Assembly (NCBI GenBank): GCA_963677475.2
Contig: CAXXQD010000015.1
Span: 1-64,000 of the forward strand
Origin: JABMQB01 sp963677475
GTDB lineage: Bacteria > Bacteroidota > Bacteroidia > Bacteroidales > Prolixibacteraceae
Direction of reading: 5' to 3'
DNA: 64,000 bases
This document shows, in pieces, positions 8,668-17,231 of the stretch (positions are counted from its first letter, which is position 1; each line of letters starts with the position of its first letter). The position numbers and the translations under genes were made by a program. The notes beneath the pieces are model-generated. The model saw nothing but the letters and a program-made list of their open reading frames with translations. It ran no database searches and was not told the origin of the DNA.

Positions 8668-9345
8668 ATGAAAGACATAAAAAAAATAAAAGTCTTACAT
8701 GCCGGAAAGGAGCATGTTCGATTTATCGATACCATAAATGATTCTATTGAGTCAGCTTCGAAAGAAAGAGGTACTGGTATTGCCCAGAGAAGTTATGAAT
8801 ACCTGGAAGCTAAAATCCTGGAAGGGAAAGCGATCATTGCATTGGATGGTGATGCTTTTGCCGGCTTCTGTTATGTAGAGTCGTGGGGACACCATAAATT
8901 TGTTGCTAATTCAGGGTTGATCGTTGTTCCTGAATACAGAGGAATTGGTCTGGCAAAAGAAATTAAACGGAAAGCATTTGAACTTTCGAGAAAGAAATTT
9001 CCGGAATCAAAAATATTTGGGCTGACAACCGGACTGGCAGTTATGAAAATTAACCATGAACTGGGTTATCGTCCGGTTACTTTTTCCGAATTAACCGATG
9101 ACGATACTTTTTGGAACGGCTGTAAAGGTTGTGTGAACTATGATATTTTAATGAGGACCGGGCGGTCGAAATGTTTATGCACCGGCATGTTGTATGATCC
9201 CATTTGGGAAAAAACCGAAATTAAGCCCAATGGAAATGGGATCAGAAAAAGGTCATTGCTTGATATTATTAAAAAGTTAAAGCCCAGTGGCGATAAAAAA
9301 GGCAATAAAATGATGTCCTTGTTTATGGCCGCTTTTAAAGAATAG
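8668..9345 (+). CDS. GNAT acyltransferase, probable first step of arginine synthesis
   Basis: A 225-residue GNAT protein. The acyl-CoA loop is visible around residues 91-103 (VPEYRGIGLAKEI), preceded by the strand SGLIVV. The C-terminal part is unusual: three Cys in the segment KGCVNYDILMRTGRSKCLC, then a basic tail. Bacteroidota lack a classic ArgA; a GNAT protein between argR and argG is the obvious candidate for N-acylglutamate synthase. Since the carbamoyltransferase in this operon carries the succinyl signature, the acyl donor could be succinyl-CoA. This function is inferred from family and position only. Confidence 0.75.
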   Translation: MKDIKKIKVLHAGKEHVRFIDTINDSIESASKERGTGIAQRSYEYLEAKILEGKAIIALDGDAFAGFCYVESWGHHKFVANSGLIVVPEYRGIGLAKEIKRKAFELSRKKFPESKIFGLTTGLAVMKINHELGYRPVTFSELTDDDTFWNGCKGCVNYDILMRTGRSKCLCTGMLYDPIWEKTEIKPNGNGIRKRSLLDIIKKLKPSGDKKGNKMMSLFMAAFKE

Positions 9346-9358
9346 AAATAAACTAATG

Positions 9359-9376
9359 AAAGAGTAGCAACTCTTT
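9359..9376 (+). repeat. Short hairpin before argG
   Basis: AAAGAGT-AGCA-ACTCTTT, 7-base perfect arms with a 4-base loop, sits between the GNAT gene and argG with no T-run. It could influence mRNA stability or argG translation. Confidence 0.35.
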
Positions 9377-9388
9377 AAAACAAGAGGC

Positions 9389-10585
9389 ATGGAAAATAAA
9401 AAAATTGTTTTGGCATTTAGCGGAGGATTGGATACTTCTTATTGTGTAAAATATTTATCCATCGAAAAAGGATACGAAGTTTATACCGCAATTGCAAATA
9501 CCGGAGGGTTTTCGAAAGATGAATTGGCAGAAATTGAGAAAAAAGCATACAAATTGGGCGCTGTTAAGCACGTTACGCTTGACGTTACTGAAACCTATTA
9601 TGAAAAATGTATCCGATACATGGTTTATGGCAATGTTTTAAGAAACAATACTTATCCAATATCGGTAAGTTCGGAGCGTGTTTTCCAGGCCATGGCGATC
9701 ATTGAATACGCAAAAGAAATTGGGGCAGGTGCAGTAGCACATGGTTCAACTGGTGCAGGAAACGACCAGGTTCGTTTCGACCTTACTTTTCAGGTCTTGG
9801 CCCCGAACATCGAAATTGTTACACCAATCAGGGATTTGTCGTTAAGCAGGGAGCAGGAAATAAATTATTTGAAAAAGCATGGTATAGAAGATGATTATAT
9901 AAAACTTCAATATTCCATAAATCAGGGATTGTGGGGAACAAGTGTTGGTGGAAAAGAAACGCTCACTTCCAAAAAATCATTGCCGGATGATGCTTATCCT
10001 TCTCAATTAAAAGAAACCAAAGAAAAACAAATTGAGCTAGAGTTTGAAAAAGGCGAATTGGTTGGTGTTGAAGATGAAAAATATGAGGATAAAGTAGCAG
10101 CGATCCGCAAAGTTGAACAATTGGCAAGCGCATTTGCAATTGGAAGGGATACCCATGTTGGCGATACCATCATTGGTATAAAAGGACGGGTAGGTTTTGA
10201 AGCTGCCGCACCTTTAATTATAATAAACGCACACCACTTACTCGAAAAACATACTCTTTCGAAATGGCAAATGTACTGGAAAGAACAACTTGGCAACTGG
10301 TATGGAATGTTTTTGCATGAATCTCAATACCTGGAACCGGTAATGAGGAACATTGAAGTGTTTTTGGAAGATAGCCAGAAATATGTTACAGGGAAGGTTT
10401 TTATTAAACTGAGGCCTTATCATTTTGAACTCGAAGGTATTGAGTCAAAGCACGATTTGATGAGTTCAGAATTTGGTGAATATGGAGAAACAAGTAAAGC
10501 ATGGACTGGCGATGATGTAATTGGATTTACAAAAGTATTGTCAACTTCCATGAAAATATACCACACGGTAAACAAGGAGGACTAA
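9389..10585 (+). CDS. argG: Argininosuccinate synthase
   Basis: ArgG condenses citrulline and aspartate with ATP to argininosuccinate. The 398-residue protein begins with the ATP-pyrophosphatase P-loop FSGGLDTS (residues 10-17) and has the family block AVAHGSTGAGNDQVRFD (about residues 117-133) for ATP and citrulline/aspartate binding, followed by TPIRD and the YSINQGLWG segment. Length is normal. It is separated from the GNAT gene by 43 bases containing a hairpin, and its stop codon directly abuts the argC start. Confidence 0.97.
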   Translation: MENKKIVLAFSGGLDTSYCVKYLSIEKGYEVYTAIANTGGFSKDELAEIEKKAYKLGAVKHVTLDVTETYYEKCIRYMVYGNVLRNNTYPISVSSERVFQAMAIIEYAKEIGAGAVAHGSTGAGNDQVRFDLTFQVLAPNIEIVTPIRDLSLSREQEINYLKKHGIEDDYIKLQYSINQGLWGTSVGGKETLTSKKSLPDDAYPSQLKETKEKQIELEFEKGELVGVEDEKYEDKVAAIRKVEQLASAFAIGRDTHVGDTIIGIKGRVGFEAAAPLIIINAHHLLEKHTLSKWQMYWKEQLGNWYGMFLHESQYLEPVMRNIEVFLEDSQKYVTGKVFIKLRPYHFELEGIESKHDLMSSEFGEYGETSKAWTGDDVIGFTKVLSTSMKIYHTVNKED

Positions 10586-11554
10586 ATGATAAAGGTTGGG
10601 ATAATAGGGGGAGCAGGATACACGGCAGGAGAGCTTGTCAGGATTCTTTTAAATCATTCGGGTGCTGAAATCGTTTTTGTGCACAGTTCCAGCAATGCGG
10701 GGAACAAATTGTCCGATGTGCATACCGATCTTTTGGGAGACACTGAAATTACATTTTCAGGAGAAATGCCATTTTCAAAAGTTGATGTTTTGTTTTTGTG
10801 CATGGGGCATGGCAAATCAAGGGAATTTATACAAAATGAGACCATTCCAGGTCACATTAAAATTATAGATCTAAGCCACGATTTCCGTTTAAAAGCTGAT
10901 GGCAATCATTTTGTTTATGGCTTACCAGAACTTCAACGCGAAACGATAAAAAATGCCAAGTATATTGCAAATCCGGGTTGTTTTGCAACCGGCATACAAC
11001 TGGCATTGTTGCCTCTGGCTGCCAAACATTTGATCCATGATGATATTCATGTGAATGCCATAACCGGATCGACCGGAGCCGGCCAGGCACCAAGTACAAC
11101 AACACATTTTAGTTGGCGAAACAACAACCTTTCAGCTTATAAAATATTCCAACATCAACACGAAGGGGAGATTATTCAGTCATTGTCGCAATTACAAAAC
11201 AGCTTTTCTAATGGGTTTAACTTTATACCCGTGAGGGGAAATCATACACGTGGAATATTTGTAACTGCATATACCAAATTTGATGGTGATTTGGAAGAAG
11301 CAAACCAGCTATATAAAAACTATTATCAAGACCATCCGTTTGTATTTGTTTCCATGTCCAATCCTGGATTAAAGCAGGTTGTGAATACCAACAAAGTAAT
11401 CGTTTACCTTGAGAAGCATGGTGGTAAATTGGTCATAATCAGCATTTCAGATAATTTAATAAAGGGAGCTTCAGGTCAGGCAATACAAAATATGAACCTG
11501 ATATTTGGCAGGGAAGAAACAGAAGGTTTAAACCTTAAATCAATTGCATTTTAG
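10586..11554 (+). CDS. argC: N-acyl-gamma-glutamyl-phosphate reductase
   Basis: ArgC reduces N-acylglutamyl phosphate to the semialdehyde with NADPH. The 322-residue protein has the Rossmann start VGIIGGAGYTAGELVRIL (residues 3-20) and the catalytic Cys in NPGCFATG (near residue 131), then the conserved AITGSTGAGQ stretch and VRGNHTRGIF. The ATG follows the argG stop with no gap, and AAGGAGG (10574-10580) within the end of argG is a strong Shine-Dalgarno sequence, uncommon in Bacteroidota. The gene acts on the acyl-phosphate produced by ArgB, whose gene is not in the window. Confidence 0.96.
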   Translation: MIKVGIIGGAGYTAGELVRILLNHSGAEIVFVHSSSNAGNKLSDVHTDLLGDTEITFSGEMPFSKVDVLFLCMGHGKSREFIQNETIPGHIKIIDLSHDFRLKADGNHFVYGLPELQRETIKNAKYIANPGCFATGIQLALLPLAAKHLIHDDIHVNAITGSTGAGQAPSTTTHFSWRNNNLSAYKIFQHQHEGEIIQSLSQLQNSFSNGFNFIPVRGNHTRGIFVTAYTKFDGDLEEANQLYKNYYQDHPFVFVSMSNPGLKQVVNTNKVIVYLEKHGGKLVIISISDNLIKGASGQAIQNMNLIFGREETEGLNLKSIAF

Positions 11555-11555
11555 T

Positions 11556-12716
11556 ATGAAATTATTCGATGTATATCCACTGTTTAATATTACACCCGTA
11601 AAAGGTGAAGGTTGTTATGTTTGGGACAATGAAGGAACCAAATACCTTGATTTGTATGGGGGGCATGCTGTTATTTCTGTGGGACACAGCCATCCGCATT
11701 ATATAAAAACAATTTCCGGACAACTTCAAAAATTAGGGTTTTATTCCAATTCAGTTCAAAATCCTTTACAGCAAGAGTTGGCTAAAAAGTTGGGTGAAAT
11801 TTCTGGCTATGCCGATTATCAATTGTTTTTATGTAATTCAGGGGCAGAAGCCAATGAAAATGCTATCAAACTTGCTTCGTTCGAAACCGGAAAGAAAAAG
11901 TTTATTAGCTTTTCGAAAAGTTTCCACGGCAGGACATCGGCTGCGGTTGCTTTGACTGATAATCCTAAAATTGTTGCCCCGGTTAACGAGACGTCCAATG
12001 CAGTAATTCTAACGTTAAACGATATTGAAGCCGTCAGAAAACAGCTTGAAACCGGGGAAATTGCAGCTGTAATTATTGAAGGGATACAGGGAATTGGTGG
12101 TATTAATATTCCAGATCCTCAATTTTTGGAGCAACTGGGCGAATTAACAAAACAGTTTAATAGTTTATTGATTTTAGACGAAATTCAATCAGGTTATGGA
12201 CGTAGCGGAAAGTTTTTTGCTTTTGAGTATACGTCAGTTAAGCCAGATATTATTACCGTAGCCAAAGGAATGGGAAATGGATTCCCGGTTGGTGGGGTAC
12301 TAATTCAACCAGAATTAAAACCTTGGTATGGTATGTTGGGAACAACATTCGGTGGAAACCATTTGGCATGTGCGGCAGCAATTTCAGTATTGGATATCCT
12401 AAAAGATGAAGGGCTGGTTCAAAATTCATATAAAATTGGTGAATATTTGATGGATGAGTTGAAAAAACTGGACTTGGATTTTAAAATACGTGGAAAAGGA
12501 TTAATGATTGGATTGGAGTTTCCGGGTGAAATTGCAGAAATTAGGAAAAAGTTATTGTTAGATCATAAAATTTTTACAGGGGTGTCAGGAAAAAATACCA
12601 TAAGGTTGCTTCCTCCACTGTGTATGAACGAAGAACAGGCACAAACGTTTATAAAAGCATTTAAGTTGGTGCTGGCTGACGTTTACCCTCAGTTAGTTGA
12701 ACAAGTCGGGAATTAA
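11556..12716 (+). CDS. argD: Acetyl/succinylornithine aminotransferase
   Basis: A class III PLP aminotransferase that converts the N-acyl glutamate semialdehyde to N-acylornithine. The 386 residues include FLCNSGAEANENAIKLA (PLP phosphate region), SKSFHGRT, LLILDEIQSGYGRSGKFFA with the PLP-ring Asp, and TVAKGMGNGFPVGG with the Schiff-base Lys. The ATG at 11556 begins one base after the argC stop; an in-frame TTG 12 bases upstream would overlap argC and is less likely. In this operon the substrate is probably the N-succinyl form. Confidence 0.94.
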   Translation: MKLFDVYPLFNITPVKGEGCYVWDNEGTKYLDLYGGHAVISVGHSHPHYIKTISGQLQKLGFYSNSVQNPLQQELAKKLGEISGYADYQLFLCNSGAEANENAIKLASFETGKKKFISFSKSFHGRTSAAVALTDNPKIVAPVNETSNAVILTLNDIEAVRKQLETGEIAAVIIEGIQGIGGINIPDPQFLEQLGELTKQFNSLLILDEIQSGYGRSGKFFAFEYTSVKPDIITVAKGMGNGFPVGGVLIQPELKPWYGMLGTTFGGNHLACAAAISVLDILKDEGLVQNSYKIGEYLMDELKKLDLDFKIRGKGLMIGLEFPGEIAEIRKKLLLDHKIFTGVSGKNTIRLLPPLCMNEEQAQTFIKAFKLVLADVYPQLVEQVGN

Positions 12717-12753
12717 GAAAAAATGGGGTATTCATTTTGTAAATTTGAATGGT

Positions 12754-13548
12754 ATGAAAAATAAAAAAATTGCAATTATCGGAGCAGGAAACATGGGAGG
12801 GGCAATTATTAATGGTTTGCTGAAATCCGGGTTTTTACCTGCATCAGACATATTTGCCGGAGACAGAAAGAAAAAAGTGTTGGACGAATTGGCTGCAAAA
12901 GGTGTGAACGTTTACGAAGACAACCTGGAAGCTGCCCAAAATGCCGATGTGGTTATTCTTGCTGTTAAACCCTACCATTGTCAGAGTGTACTCAGGGAAT
13001 TAAAACCAGTTTTGACAAAAGGAAAAATTTTAATTTCAATTGTTGCAGGAATAGGGCTGGAGCAATTGGGTGAAGAAATGAGTAGCGAAGTTTCAATATT
13101 CAGGGCAATGCCAAATACAGCTATTTCCCTTCAGGAATCCTTGACTTGTGTTTCTGCCAACGAGAATGTTGGTGAAGACAAAGACTATGTGTTTGAAATG
13201 TTCAATAAATTGGGGAAGACGGTAATGATCCAGGAGGAATTAATGGCTGCTGCAACTGTGCTGTCCTCTTGCGGAATTGCGTTTGCATTGCGCTATATCA
13301 GGGCTGCAATGCAGGGCGGGATCGAAATTGGTTTTGGTGCCGAAATGGCTCAGTTTATTACCGCGCAAACTGTGAAGGGGGCAACCGAGCTTGTAATTCA
13401 AACAGAACATCACCCTGAGAGGGAAATTGATAAAGTAACAACTCCGATGGGAGTGACTATTACCGGCTTGAACGAAATGGAGCATAAAGGTTTTAGTTCA
13501 TCGCTTATTCAGGGTTTATTAGCTTCATACAAAAAAATTGATAATTAA
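12754..13548 (+). CDS. proC: Pyrroline-5-carboxylate reductase
   Basis: ProC performs the last step of proline synthesis. The 264-residue protein starts with the dinucleotide-binding AIIGAGNMGGAIINGLL (residues 7-23), has VILAVKP near residue 70 and AMPNTA near residue 120, and ends with the helical dimerisation domain containing TVKGATELV and PMGVTITGLNEME. The ATG at 12754 is chosen; the frame extends upstream to a TTG but the Rossmann motif then sits too far from the start. A perfect TAAATTTG at 12740-12747 just upstream could be an internal promoter giving a nearly leaderless message. Confidence 0.95.
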   Translation: MKNKKIAIIGAGNMGGAIINGLLKSGFLPASDIFAGDRKKKVLDELAAKGVNVYEDNLEAAQNADVVILAVKPYHCQSVLRELKPVLTKGKILISIVAGIGLEQLGEEMSSEVSIFRAMPNTAISLQESLTCVSANENVGEDKDYVFEMFNKLGKTVMIQEELMAAATVLSSCGIAFALRYIRAAMQGGIEIGFGAEMAQFITAQTVKGATELVIQTEHHPEREIDKVTTPMGVTITGLNEMEHKGFSSSLIQGLLASYKKIDN

Positions 13549-13560
13549 CAGATCCTTTTC

Positions 13561-14673
13561 ATGGACTTGAGGTACAAAAAAATTACAGTAAAAATCGGAA
13601 GCAATGTGCTGACCAAAGCAGATGGAACATTAAATGTTGCGCATATAGCACATTTGGTGGATCAGATTGCCCTGCTTCGGGAAAATGGGGTGGAAGTTAT
13701 TTTGGTATCTTCAGGTGCTGTTGCTGCTGGCAAAGCAGTGTTAAAAACATTAGGAAGGAACGATGCCGTTACATCCAGGCAAATATGGTCGGCACTGGGG
13801 CAAGTGAAGTTAATCAACCGTTACTCCGATTTTTTTGGAGAACACGGAATGTTATGTGCCCAGGTGTTAACAACCAAAGAAAACTTTTCGAGCAGGGGGC
13901 ACTACCTCAACATGAAAAATTGTATCATCAGTTTACTGGAAAATAATGTGATTCCGGTGATCAACGAAAACGATACTATTTCGGTCAATGAATTAATGTT
14001 TACCGATAACGATGAGCTTTCGGGATTGATGGCAACCATGGCTGGTTCGCAAGCCTTGATTATTTTAAGCAATGTTGCCGGAATTTACGATGGCGATCCG
14101 GCAAATAAAAATTCGAAACTGATAAAACAGATTTCAAAAAACGGTTTTAACCCCGAAAAATCGATTGCTACCAGTAAATCAGGTTTCGGAAGGGGAGGAA
14201 TGGTGACCAAGTTTAGGATTGCCAAGAAAGTATCGAAAGATGGTATTGGTGTTCATATAGCAAAAGGTGATAAAGAAAATATCTTAACCGATATTTTGGA
14301 CAAAAATAAGGAAGTGGAACATACCTATTTTGTTCCTCAAAAGAAAAATACTTCGGCTGTTAAAAGCTGGATTTCATATTCTGATAGCTTTGCAAAAGCA
14401 CACCTGGTAATTAATGCAGGGGCTTCAAAAGCCTTGTTTTCAAACAGGGCTGTGAGCTTATTGCCTGTCGGAGTGATGCAGGTTGAAGGTGAATTCCATA
14501 AAGGGGATTTGCTGAAAATATTTAATGAAGACAATGAATTGTTGGGTCTTGGAAAAGCCCAGTATAATTCAGAAAAACTATTGGAAGAAATAAATGGAAA
14601 CAAAACAGGAATAGACGGCGACAAACAAAAACCGGTTATTCATTATGATTATTTGTATTTAGAAGAAATTTAA
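13561..14673 (+). CDS. proB: Glutamate 5-kinase with PUA domain
   Basis: ProB phosphorylates glutamate for proline synthesis. The 370 residues comprise an amino-acid kinase domain with VKIGSNVLT near the start, ILVSSGAVAAG (about residues 44-54), VIPVINENDTISVNELMFTD (substrate loop) and LSNVAGIYDGDP, then a C-terminal PUA domain (about 275-355) with HLVINAGASKALF and LPVGVMQVEGEFHKGD. The PUA domain and the NENDT motif distinguish it from ArgB, an acetylglutamate kinase of the same fold that is missing from this operon. It lies 12 bases after proC. Confidence 0.95.
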   Translation: MDLRYKKITVKIGSNVLTKADGTLNVAHIAHLVDQIALLRENGVEVILVSSGAVAAGKAVLKTLGRNDAVTSRQIWSALGQVKLINRYSDFFGEHGMLCAQVLTTKENFSSRGHYLNMKNCIISLLENNVIPVINENDTISVNELMFTDNDELSGLMATMAGSQALIILSNVAGIYDGDPANKNSKLIKQISKNGFNPEKSIATSKSGFGRGGMVTKFRIAKKVSKDGIGVHIAKGDKENILTDILDKNKEVEHTYFVPQKKNTSAVKSWISYSDSFAKAHLVINAGASKALFSNRAVSLLPVGVMQVEGEFHKGDLLKIFNEDNELLGLGKAQYNSEKLLEEINGNKTGIDGDKQKPVIHYDYLYLEEI

Positions 14674-14679
14674 TATTGG

Positions 14680-14777
14680 CCCGGAATGACTACAGTTACT
14701 ACCCTTTCGTATCCCCTTTTATGATGCCTTAGATAGAAAGGATTCCGGGCTTACCCCCTCCTCCCCTGGAGGGGGTA
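14680..14777. repeat. Intergenic palindromic repeat element between proB and proA
   Basis: CCCGGAAT (14680-14687) pairs with ATTCCGGG (14742-14749) across 54 bases. Directly beside it TACCCCCTCC (14752-14761) pairs with GGAGGGGGTA (14768-14777) around TCCCCT. The GC-rich palindromes contrast with the AT-rich surroundings and resemble dispersed REP-like sequences; a related CTCCCCT/AGGGGAG element is at 20397. Confidence 0.6.
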
Positions 14778-14800
14778 CTTTGTTTAAAGTTAGAAAAAAA

Positions 14801-16051
14801 ATGGATATTACAGAAACGTTAAAGCAGGTTAATGAAGCAAGTAGGAAATTAAACCTTATATCTGATGATCAAATTAGTCAGATATTAAACGAAGTTGCAG
14901 ATCAAGCTGTTGCTCAGTGCGATTTTATTCTTACTGAAAATAAAAAGGATTTGGACCGTATGGATAAAAACGATCCAAAATACGATCGGCTTTTGCTAAG
15001 CAAAGAAAGGATTGAAGGAATAGCAAGCGACATGAGAAATGTGGCAACCCTGAAAAGTCCTTTGGGAAAAGTGTTGAGTGAAATCATTAAGGATAATGGT
15101 ATGAAAATTAGCAGGGTGACGGTTCCGTTTGGCGTAATTGGAATAATTTACGAAGCTAGGCCCAATGTCACCTTCGATGTTTTTGCACTTTGTTTAAAAT
15201 CTGGGAATGCTTGTGTGCTTAAAGGCGGTAGCGACGCTGAATACTCAAACCTTGCAATTATTTCTGTGATCCATAAAATCCTTAAAAAACACGGTTTGAG
15301 TAAAAATGTAGCTTGTTTGTTGCCCGCAGGCCGTGAAGAAACAAACCAAATGCTCCAAGCCCATGGTTTAATCGATTTGATAATCCCCAGGGGAAGCCAG
15401 GGTTTGATTAACTTTGTGCGTGAAAATTCGAAGATCCCGGTTATAGAAACTGGTGCCGGAATTTGCCATACATATTTTGATAAAAGTGGTGACTCAACCA
15501 AAGGGAAAGAAATTGTTTTTAATGCAAAAACCAGGCGCCCTTCAGTTTGTAATGCTTTGGATTGCCTCATCATTCATAAAGACCGCTTGAATGACCTTCC
15601 CGAATTGGTTGAAAAAATGCAGGACGAAAAGGTTATAATATTCGCAGATAAAGATGCCTTGGCGGTTTTAAATGGGAAATATCCTTCCGAACTTTTGTTT
15701 GAAGCTGATGAAGAATCTTTCGGAACAGAATTTTTATCGATGAAGATGTCTGTTAAAACAGTCGAAGATTTTGAAGAAGCCTTGGCGCATATCAATATAT
15801 ACAGTTCAAAACACTCAGAGGCAATTGTTGCAGAAGATAAAGAAACTATTTCCGTATTTAAAAAAATGGTTGATGCATCTTCGGTATTTGCCAATGTTTC
15901 AACTGCATTTACCGATGGGGCACAATTTGGTTTGGGTGCCGAAATTGGTATCAGCACCCAGAAACTTCATGCCCGTGGCCCTATGGCTTTGGAAGAACTT
16001 ACCAGTTATAAATGGATCATTGATGGGGATGGGCAAACCCGTCCAAAATAA
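14801..16051 (+). CDS. proA: Glutamate-5-semialdehyde dehydrogenase (gamma-glutamyl phosphate reductase)
   Basis: ProA reduces gamma-glutamyl phosphate to the semialdehyde. The 416-residue protein of the aldehyde-dehydrogenase fold has VTVPFGVIGIIYEARPNVT (about residues 106-124), the CVLKGGSDA segment, a catalytic Cys in RRPSVCNALDCL (near 249) and a GAEIGISTQKLHARGPM C-terminal block. The ATG at 14801 is preferred over a TTG 21 bases upstream that lies against the repeat element. ProB and ProA act on the same labile intermediate, but here they are separated by that element. Confidence 0.95.
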   Translation: MDITETLKQVNEASRKLNLISDDQISQILNEVADQAVAQCDFILTENKKDLDRMDKNDPKYDRLLLSKERIEGIASDMRNVATLKSPLGKVLSEIIKDNGMKISRVTVPFGVIGIIYEARPNVTFDVFALCLKSGNACVLKGGSDAEYSNLAIISVIHKILKKHGLSKNVACLLPAGREETNQMLQAHGLIDLIIPRGSQGLINFVRENSKIPVIETGAGICHTYFDKSGDSTKGKEIVFNAKTRRPSVCNALDCLIIHKDRLNDLPELVEKMQDEKVIIFADKDALAVLNGKYPSELLFEADEESFGTEFLSMKMSVKTVEDFEEALAHINIYSSKHSEAIVAEDKETISVFKKMVDASSVFANVSTAFTDGAQFGLGAEIGISTQKLHARGPMALEELTSYKWIIDGDGQTRPK

Positions 16052-16075
16052 ACAAAGTAAATAATTAAGCGTATA

Positions 16076-16092
16076 GCTAGAAAGTCTCTAGC
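16076..16092 (+). repeat. Weak hairpin downstream of proA
   Basis: GCTAGA-AAGTC-TCTAGC 25 bases after the proA stop, without a real T-run. The 154-base gap to the carbamoyltransferase gene otherwise shows nothing I can name. Confidence 0.25.
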
Positions 16093-16205
16093 GTAATAAT
16101 TTTGAATAAAACATGGCATGAAATAATTGAGATAAAGAATTTATTGATGCATAAAAATGTAATTGATTGACTTGATTCTTGTGCCTTGTTTCTAACTAAA
16201 ACAAT

Positions 16206-17153
16206 ATGAAAAACTTTATTTCTGTAAAAGATATACCGGATTTTAAAAAAGCACTCGATGTTGCCTTTGATGTGAAGAAAAACCCTCATGCCTATAGTCA
16301 TCTTGGCAAAAACAAAACCATGGTTTTAATTTTCTTTAATTCAAGCCTTCGGACCAGGTTAAGTACGCAAAAAGCTGCCATGAATATGGGCATGAATACC
16401 ATGGTGCTTAACGTTAACGAAGATGGATGGCAATTGGAATCGGAACTAGGAGTAATTATGGATGGCGATAAACCTGAACATTTGCGTGAAGCAATTCCTG
16501 TGATTGGCACTTATTGCGATATTATTGGGGTTAGGGCTTTTGCGAAATTTAAAAATAAGGAAGACGATTATCGGGAAACAATACTTCAACAATTTATAGA
16601 TTATGCAGGAGTACCTGTGGTAAGTATGGAAGGCGCAACGAGGCATCCTTTGCAAAGTTTTGCCGATTTATTGACCATCGAAGAATTAAAAAACAAACCT
16701 CGTCCGAAAGTTGTTTTAACCTGGGCGCCACACCCAAGGGCATTGCCACAAGCAGTTGCAAATTCATTTGTAGAATGGATGCAACTTCAGGATTACGAAT
16801 TGGTGGTGACACACCCAAAAGGTTACGAGCTTGCTCCTGAATTTATGGGCGATGTAAAAGTCGAATACGACCAAAAGAAAGCATTCGAAGGTGCAGATTT
16901 TATCTATGCAAAAAATTGGGCTTCTTATTCTGATTATGGACAAATACTTTCTAAAGATTTTTCATGGACAGTAGATTCTAAGAAAATGGCGCTAACAAAC
17001 AATGCTAAATTTATGCACTGCCTACCGGTCCGCCGAAATGTAGTAGTGAGCGACGATGTAATCGATAGCCCAAATTCAGTGGTGGTGCAACAGGCAGCGA
17101 ACCGCTTAGTGACAGCCCAGGCTGTTTTGAAAATGATCCTGGAGCAAGCCTAA
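16206..17153 (+). CDS. argF': N-succinylornithine carbamoyltransferase (ArgF')
   Basis: Transfers the carbamoyl group from carbamoyl phosphate to an N-acylated ornithine. The 315 residues have the carbamoyl-phosphate loop SSLRTRLS (46-53), HPLQSFADLL and the HCLPVRRN segment. Residue 90, in the loop MDGDKPEHLRE, is Pro. In characterised enzymes Pro90 marks the N-succinylornithine enzyme of Bacteroides fragilis, while N-acetylornithine enzymes have Glu at the equivalent position 92. The length and W-rich loop (EDGWQLE) also separate it from standard ornithine carbamoyltransferase. The succinyl specificity is therefore well supported, though not measured. Confidence 0.92.
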   Translation: MKNFISVKDIPDFKKALDVAFDVKKNPHAYSHLGKNKTMVLIFFNSSLRTRLSTQKAAMNMGMNTMVLNVNEDGWQLESELGVIMDGDKPEHLREAIPVIGTYCDIIGVRAFAKFKNKEDDYRETILQQFIDYAGVPVVSMEGATRHPLQSFADLLTIEELKNKPRPKVVLTWAPHPRALPQAVANSFVEWMQLQDYELVVTHPKGYELAPEFMGDVKVEYDQKKAFEGADFIYAKNWASYSDYGQILSKDFSWTVDSKKMALTNNAKFMHCLPVRRNVVVSDDVIDSPNSVVVQQAANRLVTAQAVLKMILEQA

Positions 17154-17231
17154 TATTGCGATTGTATTAATACTAAAAGGTTTGGTGTAGGCTCATGCAA
17201 TCCTTTTCAAAAAAAACAATCACTTTTGTGT

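Noticed and set aside
13561..14673. Reading the kinase as ArgB
   Set aside because: The NENDT loop, length and C-terminal PUA domain are those of glutamate 5-kinase; acetylglutamate kinase has none of them.
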